Below are positions 8,558 through 16,918 of a stretch of 64,000 bases of DNA, piece by piece. Both the position numbers and the translations under genes were made by a program. Numbering within the stretch: the first letter of the stretch is position 1; every line of letters starts with the position of its first letter. Source of the stretch: CAVONB01 sp963697205 (GTDB taxonomy: Bacteria; Pseudomonadota; Alphaproteobacteria; Rhizobiales; Hyphomicrobiaceae); assembly GCA_963697205.1 (NCBI GenBank), contig CAVONB010000006.1, forward strand, positions 1 to 64,000. Direction: 5' to 3'. Below the pieces are notes generated by a model. That model made no database searches. It was not told the DNA's origin and saw nothing but the letters and a program-made list of their open reading frames with translations.

Positions 8558-8731
8558 CGCCAAGCCCTGTCAAACAGCAACGGATGATCGGGTGCCGGTC
8601 GGGAACTGACCCGCAAGGTAGCTGGCACGGGGGCGTCGGCGCGGGATCGCGACGTCGTCTCAGCCGCCATCGGCGAGATCGAGGCACGGGATGCGAACGG
8701 CCGCGGCACGGCGGAGGAGAGGAATCGCCAG

Positions 8732-9790
8732 ATGAAGATCGGGATCTTGAAAGGTGACGACATCGGACTGGAAGTGGTGCCTGAGGCCGTGAAGGTCGCC
8801 AAGGCCGCGGCATCGAAGGTCGGTCTCGACATCGACTGGAAGCCGCTGCCGATCGGCAAGGTCGACCACGCCGAGCACAACACCACCTTCCCCGAGATCA
8901 CGCAGAAGACGCTCTACGATCTCGACGGCTGGATCCTCGGCCCGATCGGCCACAACGCCTATCCGCGCAACAACCCGACATGGTTCTTCCCGCCGATCCG
9001 CAAGAAGTACGAGATGTTCGCGGCCTTGCGCCCCTCCAAGTCGTTCCCCAACATCCGCTCGGTGCACGACAACGTCGACCTCGCCACGGTGCGCGAGATC
9101 TCCGAGGGCATGCAGTACAACGAGAACGTGATCGCAGGCTCCGGCGAATTCCGCCCCAACGACGAGATCGCCATCGGCATGCGCGTCGTGACCAGGAAGG
9201 GCGCCAACCGCGTCGCGCGCGAGGCCTTCGAGTATGCGCGCACCCGGAAGCGCAAGATGGTCACGGCCGCCCACAAGGAGCCGGTCTACAAGCAGGTCTG
9301 CGGCATGTTCGCGGAGGAATGCCGCAAGGTCGCCAAGGAGTATCCCGACGTCGAGTACAACGAGGGCCTGATCGACACCGTCGCCTCGAAGATGGCGATG
9401 GATCCCCGCCGATACGACGTCATCGTCACCACCAACCAGTTCGGTGACATCCTGTCCGACATCGGCGCCGGCGTGGTCGGTGGCCTCGGCCTCGCGCCCG
9501 GCCTGTGCGTCGGATACAAGCAGGCGATGGCGCAATGCACGCACGGCTCCGCGCCCGACATTGCCGGCCAGAATATCGCCAATCCCTACGCCATGATCAT
9601 GTCGACGCAGATGCTGATCGACTGGCTTGGCCGCAAGCATAATGTGCCGAAGGCGAATGAAGCCGCCACGGTCATCGCTGCGGCCGTGGAGCGCGTCATC
9701 GCGGAAGGCAAGACGCTGACCTCCGATCTCGGGGGCAGCGCATCGACGCAAGCCATGGGCGATGCCATCGCCAACGCGATCGCGAAATAG
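8732..9790 (+). CDS. Isocitrate/isopropylmalate-type beta-decarboxylating dehydrogenase
   Basis: This is a 352-residue NAD(P)+-dependent 2-hydroxyacid oxidative decarboxylase of the LeuB/Icd/tartrate dehydrogenase superfamily. KGDDIGLEVVPEAVKV is the N-terminal nucleotide-fold segment. RPNDEIAIGMRVVTRKGANRVAREAFEYAR fits the region around the substrate arginines and phosphate-binding helix. TTNQFGDILSDIGAGVVGGLG is the signature metal/cofactor block with two Asp. GGSASTQAMGDAI closes it. ATG 8732 has the ribosome site GGAGGAGAGG. The usual leuC/leuD partners are absent and the neighbours are acyl-CoA dehydrogenases. A leucine-pathway role is therefore unlikely, and a 3-alkylmalate or tartrate/malate-like substrate is an open possibility. 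Confidence 0.85.
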   Translation: MKIGILKGDDIGLEVVPEAVKVAKAAASKVGLDIDWKPLPIGKVDHAEHNTTFPEITQKTLYDLDGWILGPIGHNAYPRNNPTWFFPPIRKKYEMFAALRPSKSFPNIRSVHDNVDLATVREISEGMQYNENVIAGSGEFRPNDEIAIGMRVVTRKGANRVAREAFEYARTRKRKMVTAAHKEPVYKQVCGMFAEECRKVAKEYPDVEYNEGLIDTVASKMAMDPRRYDVIVTTNQFGDILSDIGAGVVGGLGLAPGLCVGYKQAMAQCTHGSAPDIAGQNIANPYAMIMSTQMLIDWLGRKHNVPKANEAATVIAAAVERVIAEGKTLTSDLGGSASTQAMGDAIANAIAK

Positions 9791-9916
9791 TCGCGATCCC
9801 CGTCAAGCCGCGGCCAGCAGCGCCACTCAGCGCCGCCCGTCGCACCGAATAAGCCAACGTGACCGCAAAGAGGCATTCAGCCGGTCACACAATAGGGAGC
9901 GCGAGACGAGACCCTC

Positions 9917-11116
9917 ATGTACACCCTGAAACTCAGCCAAGAGCAGCTCGAGATCCGCGATACGGTTCGCGAGTTCGCCGTCAAGGACGTCAGGCCCAAG
10001 GCGATCCTGCCCGAGCGCATGGAAGCCCTCGACCGCAGCCCGATGTGGGACCTGCTCGATCAGGGCTCGCAGATGGGCCTGCGCACGCTGTCGCTGCCGG
10101 AGGAGCTCGGCGGCGCGGGCGCCGATCACCTGACCGCCGCCATCGTCGCCGAGGAGCTCGCCGCCGGTGACGTCGACCTGGCCCAGACGCTCGCCACGAC
10201 GTCGGCGGTCGCGCGCTACATGTTCGCCAACATGGCCGACGGCGCCCGCAAGGACGCGCTCGTCTCCGCATTCACCTCCGATGATCGTTATCATCTGGCG
10301 TTCGCGGATTCGCGCACCGAGACCGACCTCGGCGTCAACTATCACCGGCCCTTCGAAAGCGGCAAGATCACCGCCACTGCCGAGAAGGCCGGCGACGACT
10401 GGATCTTGAACGGCGAAAGTCACTGCGTCGCCAATGCGCCGCTGGCCAAGCTGATTGTGGTCTCCGCCAAGCCGACGAGCGGCGCCGCGCCGATGACGTT
10501 CCTCGTGCCGCGCGAGACACCAGGCCTGCGCGTCAACGAGCACAAGCCCGGCCGCTTCCACGGCTCTTGCGGCGAGGTCGTCTACAAGGGTTGCCGCATC
10601 CCCGCCGACGCCGTCCTGGCGGCCGGCACCGACGCGAAGATGATGGCAGACCTCCTAGGCGGCCGCGCGAGCCCGATCGCGCACGCGATCAACCTCGGCG
10701 TCGGCAAGGCAGCCTTCGATTCTGCCGTCGAATATGCAGGCATCCGCGTTCAGGGCGGCAAGCGCCTGATCGAGCACGCCGCCATCGGCGCCAAGCTCGC
10801 AGATTGCGCGATCCGTCTGGAGGCCGCGCGCAACATGGTCTGGAAGGCGGCCTACGTGCTCGACCAACCCGATGCGCTCGCCGACCGCTCCATCGAGGAC
10901 ATGCCGCTTGCTGCCATGGCCCACGTCTACACCGCCGAGCAGATCCATCGCGCCACGAAGGATGCTGCGGAGGTGTTCGGCGCGATGGGCGTGATGCGTG
11001 ACATGCCCGCGCACAAGTACATCCAGGACGCGCGCATGGCGCTCCATATCGGTGCGGGCGTCGACGACTCGCGCCTGATCATCGCGGAGGCCATCGCCGG
11101 CTATCGCCGCGCCTGA
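9917..11116 (+). CDS. Acyl-CoA dehydrogenase family protein (first of pair)
   Basis: This is a 399-residue FAD-dependent acyl-CoA dehydrogenase-like protein with all three family regions: N-terminal helices (LSQEQLEIRDTVREFAVKDV), the middle beta domain (AEKAGDDWILNGESHCVANAPLAKL) and a C-terminal helical domain ending AEVFGAMGVMRDMPAHKYIQDARMALHIG. In ordinary members the last block contains YEG with the catalytic Glu. Here it reads HIGAG, and the alternative helix-G position (Glu in isovaleryl-CoA dehydrogenases) reads GGRASPIAHA. No catalytic base is therefore evident. It may be a structural partner of the next gene or use another residue. The start is ATG 9917, 126 bases after the dehydrogenase. 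Confidence 0.85.
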   Translation: MYTLKLSQEQLEIRDTVREFAVKDVRPKAILPERMEALDRSPMWDLLDQGSQMGLRTLSLPEELGGAGADHLTAAIVAEELAAGDVDLAQTLATTSAVARYMFANMADGARKDALVSAFTSDDRYHLAFADSRTETDLGVNYHRPFESGKITATAEKAGDDWILNGESHCVANAPLAKLIVVSAKPTSGAAPMTFLVPRETPGLRVNEHKPGRFHGSCGEVVYKGCRIPADAVLAAGTDAKMMADLLGGRASPIAHAINLGVGKAAFDSAVEYAGIRVQGGKRLIEHAAIGAKLADCAIRLEAARNMVWKAAYVLDQPDALADRSIEDMPLAAMAHVYTAEQIHRATKDAAEVFGAMGVMRDMPAHKYIQDARMALHIGAGVDDSRLIIAEAIAGYRRA

Positions 11117-11187
11117 TCGAGTGACATCGCAAGGCGACCGCTGCCCGCAAGGAGAGCGCGGCGCCGCAAACGAAATCGAGGACGACC

Positions 11188-12372
11188 ATGGATTTCTCAC
11201 TGAACGAAGAGCAGCGCGCCTGGCAGATGAAGGCGCGCAAGTTCGCCGCCGAGGAGCTGAAGCCCTTCTCGCTGGCGCGTGACCGCATCAAGGAGCCGCT
11301 CGAGACCTGGAGCTGGGACATCATCAAGAAGGGCTCTGCGCTCGGCTTCCGCACCGCCTGCGTGCCCAAGAAGTTCGGCGGCCACGAGATCGACTTCGTG
11401 ACCCAGGCGCTCGTCATGGCCGAGCTGGCCAAGGCCGACAGCGCCATGTCGAAGGCGTTCTCCCAGTGCTGGAAGTGGAGCCACCTGATCGCGCGTGCCT
11501 GCACGCCCGAGCAGCAGAAGCGCTTCCTGGAGCCCTTCATGGCCGACGACACTTACGTCCTCGGCAAGGGCATGACCGAGCACAACGGCGGCTCCGACAA
11601 CCGACTGCCGCCCAACGACGATCCCAAGACCGGCCTGCGTCTGTCGGCCGTGCGCGATGGCGATCATTGGATCTTGAACGGCGAGAAGGCATTCATCGCC
11701 AACGGCAGCGTCGGCAAGCTGTTCTTCCTCGACGTGCGCACCAATCCGAGCGTGCCCCTGCGCGAGGGCGTGACGACGTTCCTCGTGCCCGGCGACACGC
11801 CAGGCTTCACCCGCGGCAAGACGTTCAACAAGTCGGGCTGGCGCTTCTACCAGAACGCCGAGCTGGTCTTCGAGAACGCGCGCGTGCCCCATGCCAACAT
11901 CATCGGCGAGGTCAACGGTGCCTATAAGCGCGCCGTCGGCGACAACTCCGGCGATCTGTTCGGCGATCTCGAGCTAGCCGCCAACGCGCTCGGCGTCTGC
12001 GATGCCGCCTGCGAGCAGGCGCTCGAGCTCGTGCGCACGAAGAAGCAGGGCGGCGAGCTCCTCAAGCACCAGCAGCTGATCGAGCTGAAGGTCAACAGGA
12101 TGCAGATCCTCACCGAAGGGCTGCGCTCCTACGTCATGCGTGTTGCCTGGGAGCACGATGCCAAGCAGCACTCCGCCAACGCCGGCCTCGTCATGAACTG
12201 GTCGACCGACGTCATCCAGGAGGTGACGGAGCTGAACCTCGACATCCACGATGCGGCGGGCTGCGAGTTGAACGAGCAGGCCGACAAGCTGGTGCGCGAC
12301 GGCTTCATCTGGAGCCACCTCGCCGGCGACACGGTCCAGCGCCTGCGTCCCACGCGCAAGATCATCAAATAG
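11188..12372 (+). CDS. Acyl-CoA dehydrogenase family protein (second of pair)
   Basis: This is a 394-residue acyl-CoA dehydrogenase that starts 71 bases after the first. MDFSLNEEQRAWQMKARKFAAEEL opens the N-terminal domain, VRDGDHWILNGEKAFIANGS is the FAD/substrate strand, and SGWRFYQNAELVFENARVP the central beta region. The C-terminal YEG block is missing (GFIWSHLAGDTVQRLR). A Glu in GDLELAANALG aligns with the helix-G catalytic Glu of isovaleryl-CoA dehydrogenase, so this subunit could be active. The two proteins differ strongly from each other, which suggests two roles or a heteromer rather than a recent duplication. A terminator follows. Confidence 0.85.
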   Translation: MDFSLNEEQRAWQMKARKFAAEELKPFSLARDRIKEPLETWSWDIIKKGSALGFRTACVPKKFGGHEIDFVTQALVMAELAKADSAMSKAFSQCWKWSHLIARACTPEQQKRFLEPFMADDTYVLGKGMTEHNGGSDNRLPPNDDPKTGLRLSAVRDGDHWILNGEKAFIANGSVGKLFFLDVRTNPSVPLREGVTTFLVPGDTPGFTRGKTFNKSGWRFYQNAELVFENARVPHANIIGEVNGAYKRAVGDNSGDLFGDLELAANALGVCDAACEQALELVRTKKQGGELLKHQQLIELKVNRMQILTEGLRSYVMRVAWEHDAKQHSANAGLVMNWSTDVIQEVTELNLDIHDAAGCELNEQADKLVRDGFIWSHLAGDTVQRLRPTRKIIK

Positions 12373-12444
12373 CCGGGATTGCGCGGTCTACTGACGACGA
12401 GTTCGCGGGAGGGCGGTCGAACCGCTCCGAAGCGCCCAAGGGGG

Positions 12445-12480
12445 AAGCCCGCCGCCTCATCGCGGCGGGCTTTCTTGTTC
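12445..12480 (+). terminator. Rho-independent terminator after the acyl-CoA dehydrogenases
   Basis: The 11-bp perfect stem AAGCCCGCCGC/GCGGCGGGCTT with a 6-base loop CTCATC is followed by TCTTGTTC. It lies about 70 bases after the second dehydrogenase stop and separates that operon from the flavin oxidoreductase. Confidence 0.85.
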
Positions 12481-12645
12481 GGTGACCCGCCGAAGCTCTT
12501 CGCGCCGTCACCCAAGTCGCGCGGACGCCGGCCACAGCACGCCTCACTTTGCTCTGGACCGTAGACGCAACCTGTGCCATCCTGCCGCAGTTCAGGGGAC
12601 GAGGAAACGTCGACGCAAACGTCGAAGCACGAGGAGTGAGGCGAC

Positions 12646-13869
12646 ATGGTCAAGGTCATCCTGCAACTCTATCCCGTCATCCGCGCCGAGAGCGAGGACG
12701 AGCGCCGCGCGCTACGCCCCATCGGACGCAACAAGCAGCGCGTCCACGAGGCGCTGACCGGCATGCCCGATCTGATCCGCGCTGCCGACGCACTCGGCCT
12801 GTGGGGCGTCTCGTGCATCGAGCACCACTTCCATTCCGAAGGCTACGAGGTCGGCCCCAACATCGGCTTTCACAACGGTTATTGGGCCGCCATCACCAAG
12901 AACATTCGTATCGGCAGCCTCGGCTACTCGATCTCTGCCGGCGATCCCATCCGCGTCGCCGAGGAGACCGCGATCCTGGACCACATGACCGAAGGCCGCT
13001 GTTTCGTCGGCTTCGCGCGCGGCTACCAGAGCCGCTGGACGAACGTGCTCGGCCAGAAGATCGGCGCCGTCGCGACCCGCTCCGACAAAAGCGCGGAGGA
13101 CTTGAAGAACCGCGAGATCTTCGAGGAGCAGGTCGAGATCGTCTTGAAGGCCTGGAAGAACGACGCCTTCGACCACGACGGCAAGGTCTGGCAGTACCCC
13201 TATCCCCACAAAGGACTGGAGGGCTGGTTCATGGGCGAGGTGACGCGCGAGATGGGCGCGCCGGGCGAAATGGACGAGAACGGCGTCATCAAGAAGATCT
13301 CCGTCGTGCCGGGGCCCTATACCGATCCCCATCCCCCCGTCTTCATCGCCTCCAACGCCAGCCTGGAGACCGTCGAGTACGCCGGCCGCATGGGCTTCAT
13401 CCCGACTTACTTCTCCTCGATCGGCAAGAGCGCGCACTTCGGCCCGACCTATACGAAGATCGCCAACGAGAATGGCCACAAGCTCGCGCCCGGCCAGAAC
13501 CAGGCGATCGTGCGCTGGCCGCACATCGGTAAGACCACTGAGGAGGCGCGCCAGCACGCGCTCGACTGGTCCGGCGACATCTTCCGCAATTTCTACGGGC
13601 CATTGTTTCCCGACTGGGCTGACCGCAAGGGCACAGCGTTCGGCGCGCCGCTGTTGCAGGCGATGGACGAGACCGGGCTCTTCCAGATGGGCACGGCGTC
13701 TGAGATCCGCGACGAGTACGTCAGCCAGTGGAAGCAGCTGCCCGCCGAGTACATCGTGCTGATCTACCACTACGCCCAGGCGCCGAAGGAAGCGGTCATC
13801 GATCAGCTGAAGACGTTCATGACCGAGGTGAAACCCGCGCTCGACGAGTTGACGCCTTACGCGACCTGA
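12646..13869 (+). CDS. LLM class (bacterial luciferase-like) flavin-dependent oxidoreductase
   Basis: This is a 407-residue F420/FMN-dependent luciferase-like monooxygenase family protein with a TIM-barrel fold. Visible features are the N-terminal strand VKVILQLYPVIR, GLWGVSCIEHHFHSEGYEVGPN (the usual EHH stretch), IGSLGYSISAGDPIRVAEETAILDHMTEGR (the conserved barrel segment) and VFIASNASLETVEYAGRMGF. The start ATG 12646 has an SD-like GAGTGAGG. Family members oxidise substrates with reduced flavin; the substrate cannot be told from sequence. Terminator hairpins on both sides suggest its own transcript, though it may share a pathway with the dehydrogenases upstream. Confidence 0.88.
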   Translation: MVKVILQLYPVIRAESEDERRALRPIGRNKQRVHEALTGMPDLIRAADALGLWGVSCIEHHFHSEGYEVGPNIGFHNGYWAAITKNIRIGSLGYSISAGDPIRVAEETAILDHMTEGRCFVGFARGYQSRWTNVLGQKIGAVATRSDKSAEDLKNREIFEEQVEIVLKAWKNDAFDHDGKVWQYPYPHKGLEGWFMGEVTREMGAPGEMDENGVIKKISVVPGPYTDPHPPVFIASNASLETVEYAGRMGFIPTYFSSIGKSAHFGPTYTKIANENGHKLAPGQNQAIVRWPHIGKTTEEARQHALDWSGDIFRNFYGPLFPDWADRKGTAFGAPLLQAMDETGLFQMGTASEIRDEYVSQWKQLPAEYIVLIYHYAQAPKEAVIDQLKTFMTEVKPALDELTPYAT

Positions 13870-13878
13870 TCGCGCCAC

Positions 13879-13906
13879 GCACTGGCGGCCCGGGGGTCGC
13901 CAGTGC
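13879..13906. terminator. Hairpin between convergent genes
   Basis: GCACTGGCG and CGCCAGTGC form a 9-bp stem around a 10-base spacer between the convergent flavin oxidoreductase and ccrM. It lacks a clear U-tract on either strand, so terminator function is tentative. Confidence 0.4.
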
Positions 13907-13934
13907 CATCAGGAGCTCACAATCGGGAAACGCT

Positions 13935-15218
13935 TCACTCCGCCGCGATCAGCTCCGGCACCGCCTGTAATCCGAGCCTGAGCCGCGCCTCCGCACGCAA
14001 CGCATCGATCGGCTCCAGCCGTCCGCCGCGCTCCACATGCCAGTACGTCCAGCCGTTGCACGCCGCGCGGCCCTGCACCTGCGCGCCCAGCCGATGGATC
14101 GATCCCCGGTTCGTCCCGCTGGCCAGCGTGCCGTCCGGACGCACCTGGGCGTGGACGCGCGCATCGGCATCCCACAGCATCGTGCCCGCCTCGATCAGGC
14201 CGAGCGCGACCACCGTCTCGAACGGCACACGCGGCTCGCTGCGTTTGGTCGCGAACGGTTCCACCGTCGCGCCATCGAGCGGCGTCACGGCCGCGATGCG
14301 CGTCTTGGCCGCCGCCGCATAGGTCTTGATCGCGCTCGATGCCGATGAACCGGCGTCCGAGCCGCCTGGCGACGGCGCCGGTCGTGCCGGTGCCGAAGAA
14401 CGGGTCGAGCACCACGTCGCCTGCGTTCGTCGTACGCGACGAGAACGCGATGCAGCAGCGCTTCCGGCTTCTGCGTCGGATGCGCCTTCTTGCCGCCGCC
14501 GTCCTTCAGCCGCTCCGGGCCCGCGCAGATCGGGAACAGCCAGTCCGACCGCATCTGCACGTCGTCGTTGCCGGCTTTCAGCGCCTCGTAGTTGAACGTC
14601 ACGCGCGCCTTCTGATCGCGCCCCGCCCAGATCAGCGTCTCGTGCGCATTGGTGAAGCGCTTGCCGCGGAAGTTCGGCATCGGGTTGGTCTTGCGCCACA
14701 CCATGTCGTTCTGGATCCAGAAGCCGAGGTCCTGCAGCGCCACGCCCAGCCGGAATACGTTGTGATAGGAGCCGATCACCCAGATTGCGCCGTTGGGCTT
14801 CAGTACGCGCCGGCATTCGGCGAGCCACGCGCGCGTGAACGCGTCGTAGTCGGCGAAGCTCGAGAACTTGTCCCAGTCCTGATGCACGCCGTCGACGACG
14901 GTGTTGTTGGGCCGGAGGAGATCGCCGTCGAGCTGCAGATTGTAGGGCGGATCGGCGAACACGAGGTCGACGGACTGCGTCAGGCAGGCTCGCCAGCCGC
15001 TCCAGGCAGTCCCCGACCAGGATCTCGTCCAGCGGCAGCCGGGGCGGAACGGTTGCACGGCGCGTGGCGGCCGGCGTGGCGCGCAGGGCAGCGGCGGCCT
15101 TGGCCGTCTTGCGGCGTGTGACGGCAGGAGCCGATGGGCTCGCTGTGGCGGCAGCTTTGACGGCAGGGGCCGGCTCGTGAGTTTTGACGGCAGGAGCCGT
15201 CGGGCGACGCTGAACCAT
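13935..15218 (-). CDS. ccrM: CcrM-type adenine DNA methyltransferase (GANTC), three apparent one-base insertions
   Basis: CcrM methylates adenine in GANTC and is a cell-cycle regulator in alphaproteobacteria. Joined across three shifts, the protein shows an Ala/Pro-rich N-terminus, LPLDEILVGDCLERLASLPDA, then VDLVFADPPYNLQL (motif IV, DPPY). It continues with the target-recognition middle (WRKTNPMPNFRGKRFTNAHE), AHPTQKPEALLHRV, GDVVLDPFFGTGTTGAVARRLG (motif I), YAAAAKTRIAAV and the CcrM-specific C-terminal domain (SIHRLGAQVQGRAACNGWTYWH). Frame breaks lie near 14975, 14422 and 14328. Each is cured by deleting one base, and the three together restore the original frame. An essential-type gene with no lost segment suggests sequence error. 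The start ATG 15218 is provisional. Confidence 0.85.
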   Translation of the reverse strand: MVQRRPTAPAVKTHEPAPAVKAAATASPSAPAVTRRKTAKAAAALRATPAATRRATVPPRLPLDEILVGDCLERLASLPDAVRRPRVRRSALQSAARRRSPPAQQHRRRRRASGLGQVLELRRLRRVHARVARRMPARTEAQRRNLGDRLLSQRIPAGRGAAGPRLLDPERHGVAQDQPDAELPRQALHQCARDADLGGARSEGARDVQLRGAESRQRRRADAVGLAVPDLRGPGAAEGRRRQEGASDAEAGSAAASRSRRVRRTQATWCSTRSSAPARPAPSPGGSDAGSSASSAIKTYAAAAKTRIAAVTPLDGATVEPFATKRSEPRVPFETVVALGLIEAGTMLWDADARVHAQVRPDGTLASGTNRGSIHRLGAQVQGRAACNGWTYWHVERGGRLEPIDALRAEARLRLGLQAVPELIAAE

Positions 15219-15359
15219 GAAACTCGCAACTCGTGCTGAACGCGCTGACGGAAGGCGGAGCACGTGTGCACCGCGCGCGCGCCACAGGCGCACACGCAAA
15301 GCCCCGCCCCCCGCCGAGAACGGATCGCGCGAGCCTAGCCCATAGCCTCCCGCGATGGG

Positions 15360-15374
15360 TTAACGATTGATCAA
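15360..15374 (-). promoter_or_regulatory. CtrA-like site upstream of ccrM
   Basis: TTAA-CGATTGA-TCAA matches the CtrA consensus TTAA-N7-TTAA with one mismatch. It lies about 140 bases upstream of the ccrM start, within the ccrM-rnhB gap. In Caulobacter the ccrM promoter is activated by CtrA, so the position is meaningful. Binding is inferred. Confidence 0.45.
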
Positions 15375-15435
15375 CCCTCGGACGAAGAGCTATCGGCGCA
15401 GTGTGGCGAACGAAGGGCGAACGAAGAAGTGCGGC

Positions 15436-16062
15436 TCACGCCACGTCGGACAGCCCGAGGGCAAGCTGCGTCGGCTTCCAAGAGCGCCGGTGATGCGGCG
15501 TCAGCCCCAGCCGCGCGACCGCCTCGGAGTGCTCGCGCGTGCCATAGCCCTTGTGCCGCTCGAAGCCGTAGCCGGGATATTCGCGGCCAAGCGTCACCAT
15601 CATCCGGTCCCGCGTCACCTTGGCGATGATCGAAGCCGCCGCGATCGACAGGCACTTGCCATCGCCGCCGACGATGGCGCGCGCACCGCAAGCGAGCAGC
15701 GGCGTCTTGTTGCCGTCGACCAGCGCGAGCCGCGGCGCCTCGGGCAGGTTTCGCACCGCTTCCGCCATCGCCCACAACGTCGCCTGCAGGATGTTGTCGC
15801 GATCGATACGCGCCACGTCCGCGATGCCGACACCGAACGTGGCAGTGGCGACGATGCGCGCATAGAGCGCCTCTCGATCATCCGCGTCCAGCGCCTTGCT
15901 GTCGTCGATGCCTGAGGGAATGCGGGCGGGGTCGAGGATCACGGCGGCGGCGACGACAGGGCCGGCCCAGGGCCCGCGACCCGCCTCGTCGATCCCCGCG
16001 ACGGGACCGTGCCCGAGCGCGATCTCCGCGCTTTCCAGCTCGAAGGAAGGGGCTGGCTTCAT
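15436..16062 (-). CDS. rnhB: Ribonuclease HII
   Basis: RNase HII removes ribonucleotides and RNA primers from DNA hybrids. From ATG 16062 the protein is 208 residues, the normal size. The metal-binding acidic set is visible: GIDEAGRGPWAGPVVAAAV (Asp, Glu), IDDSKAL, ALVDGN (Asp), and ASIIAKVTRDR with its following Asp. An in-frame ATG at 16089 is possible, and the open frame to 16299 is too long for the family. Upstream of ccrM on the same strand, it is commonly the ccrM neighbour in alphaproteobacteria. Confidence 0.93.
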   Translation of the reverse strand: MKPAPSFELESAEIALGHGPVAGIDEAGRGPWAGPVVAAAVILDPARIPSGIDDSKALDADDREALYARIVATATFGVGIADVARIDRDNILQATLWAMAEAVRNLPEAPRLALVDGNKTPLLACGARAIVGGDGKCLSIAAASIIAKVTRDRMMVTLGREYPGYGFERHKGYGTREHSEAVARLGLTPHHRRSWKPTQLALGLSDVA

Positions 16063-16379
16063 CGCCGGCCTCGAATCAGCTGCTGCCATGCGTAGAGCGT
16101 GGCGAGGCCGAGCGTGGGAGTCAAAAGAACGATCGCCCGGCACCGGCCGCCGCGCACCCTTTTGCACCCGGCCTGTGATCGCAGCGGCACAGCGGCACAG
16201 CGGCGACGCCGAAAGCGGGCGCGGAGAAGCCCACCCGTTTCCGATCCGGAATTGGTGGGTGTCCCCAACCCTGCCCAATCCCCAGCAAGCCCTTTTCACT
16301 GGCCCGCTGCGGGGACCTCCGCCTACACTGAGCCTATTCTGTCTGTGATTTCAGTCTGCCCCGGAGGACGCGTACCGCC

Positions 16380-16814
16380 ATGACCACCACCAAGGGCCGC
16401 TGCATGTGCGGCGACATCGCCTACGAGTTCGAAGGCGATCCGATGTGGGTCGCCCACTGCCATTGCGAAAGCTGCCGTCGGCATTCGTCCTCGGCTGTGG
16501 CGACGCTGATCGGCGTCAAGCTCGACCAGTTCAAGTATCTCCAGGGCAATCCGACCGCCTACGAGTCCTCGCCGGGCGTCTGGCGTTATTTCTGCGGCCG
16601 CTGCGGCTCGCCGATGGCCCACACCGCCGACCAGACGATGCCGGGCGAGGTGCATCTCTATCTCGGCACGCTTGAGCACCCCGAGCGCTTCGCGCCGGGC
16701 GCTCACGTCAACACCGCCGAGCAGCTCTCCTGGTTCGAGACCCACGACGAGTTGCCGCGCTTCGACAAGATCGGCGGCGCGCCGGCGCGCAAGGGGCCGC
16801 GCAAGAAGAGCTGA
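16380..16814 (+). CDS. GFA-family (glutathione-dependent formaldehyde-activating enzyme-like) protein
   Basis: This 144-residue protein has the CENP-V/GFA zinc fold. The zinc ligands are RCMCGDI near residue 8, HCHCESCRR (residues ~27-35) and FCGRCGSP (~70). Characterised GFA members bind S-hydroxymethylglutathione, but many paralogues have no known substrate. The start ATG 16380 fits the family N-terminus. The gene stands alone between divergent rnhB and kdsA. Confidence 0.88.
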   Translation: MTTTKGRCMCGDIAYEFEGDPMWVAHCHCESCRRHSSSAVATLIGVKLDQFKYLQGNPTAYESSPGVWRYFCGRCGSPMAHTADQTMPGEVHLYLGTLEHPERFAPGAHVNTAEQLSWFETHDELPRFDKIGGAPARKGPRKKS

Positions 16815-16918
16815 GCGCGGTCGGAGACAGGCCCGATGCCCGGTCAGACCGTCGCTTGGCGCCCGGTCGCGATCAGAAAGTATACCGGTCTCCATGTCCG
16901 GCAGGCTATAAGCGCGGC

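Noticed and set aside
8660..9751. 363-codon minus-strand frame opposite the dehydrogenase
   Set aside because: GC-rich antisense shadow with low-complexity Asp/His/Arg content. The plus-strand frame has clear family motifs.
13935..15218. Programmed frameshifting in ccrM
   Set aside because: The three breaks have different contexts, no shared slip site and no stimulatory structure. The same one-base pattern occurs in unrelated genes, which fits sequencing error better.
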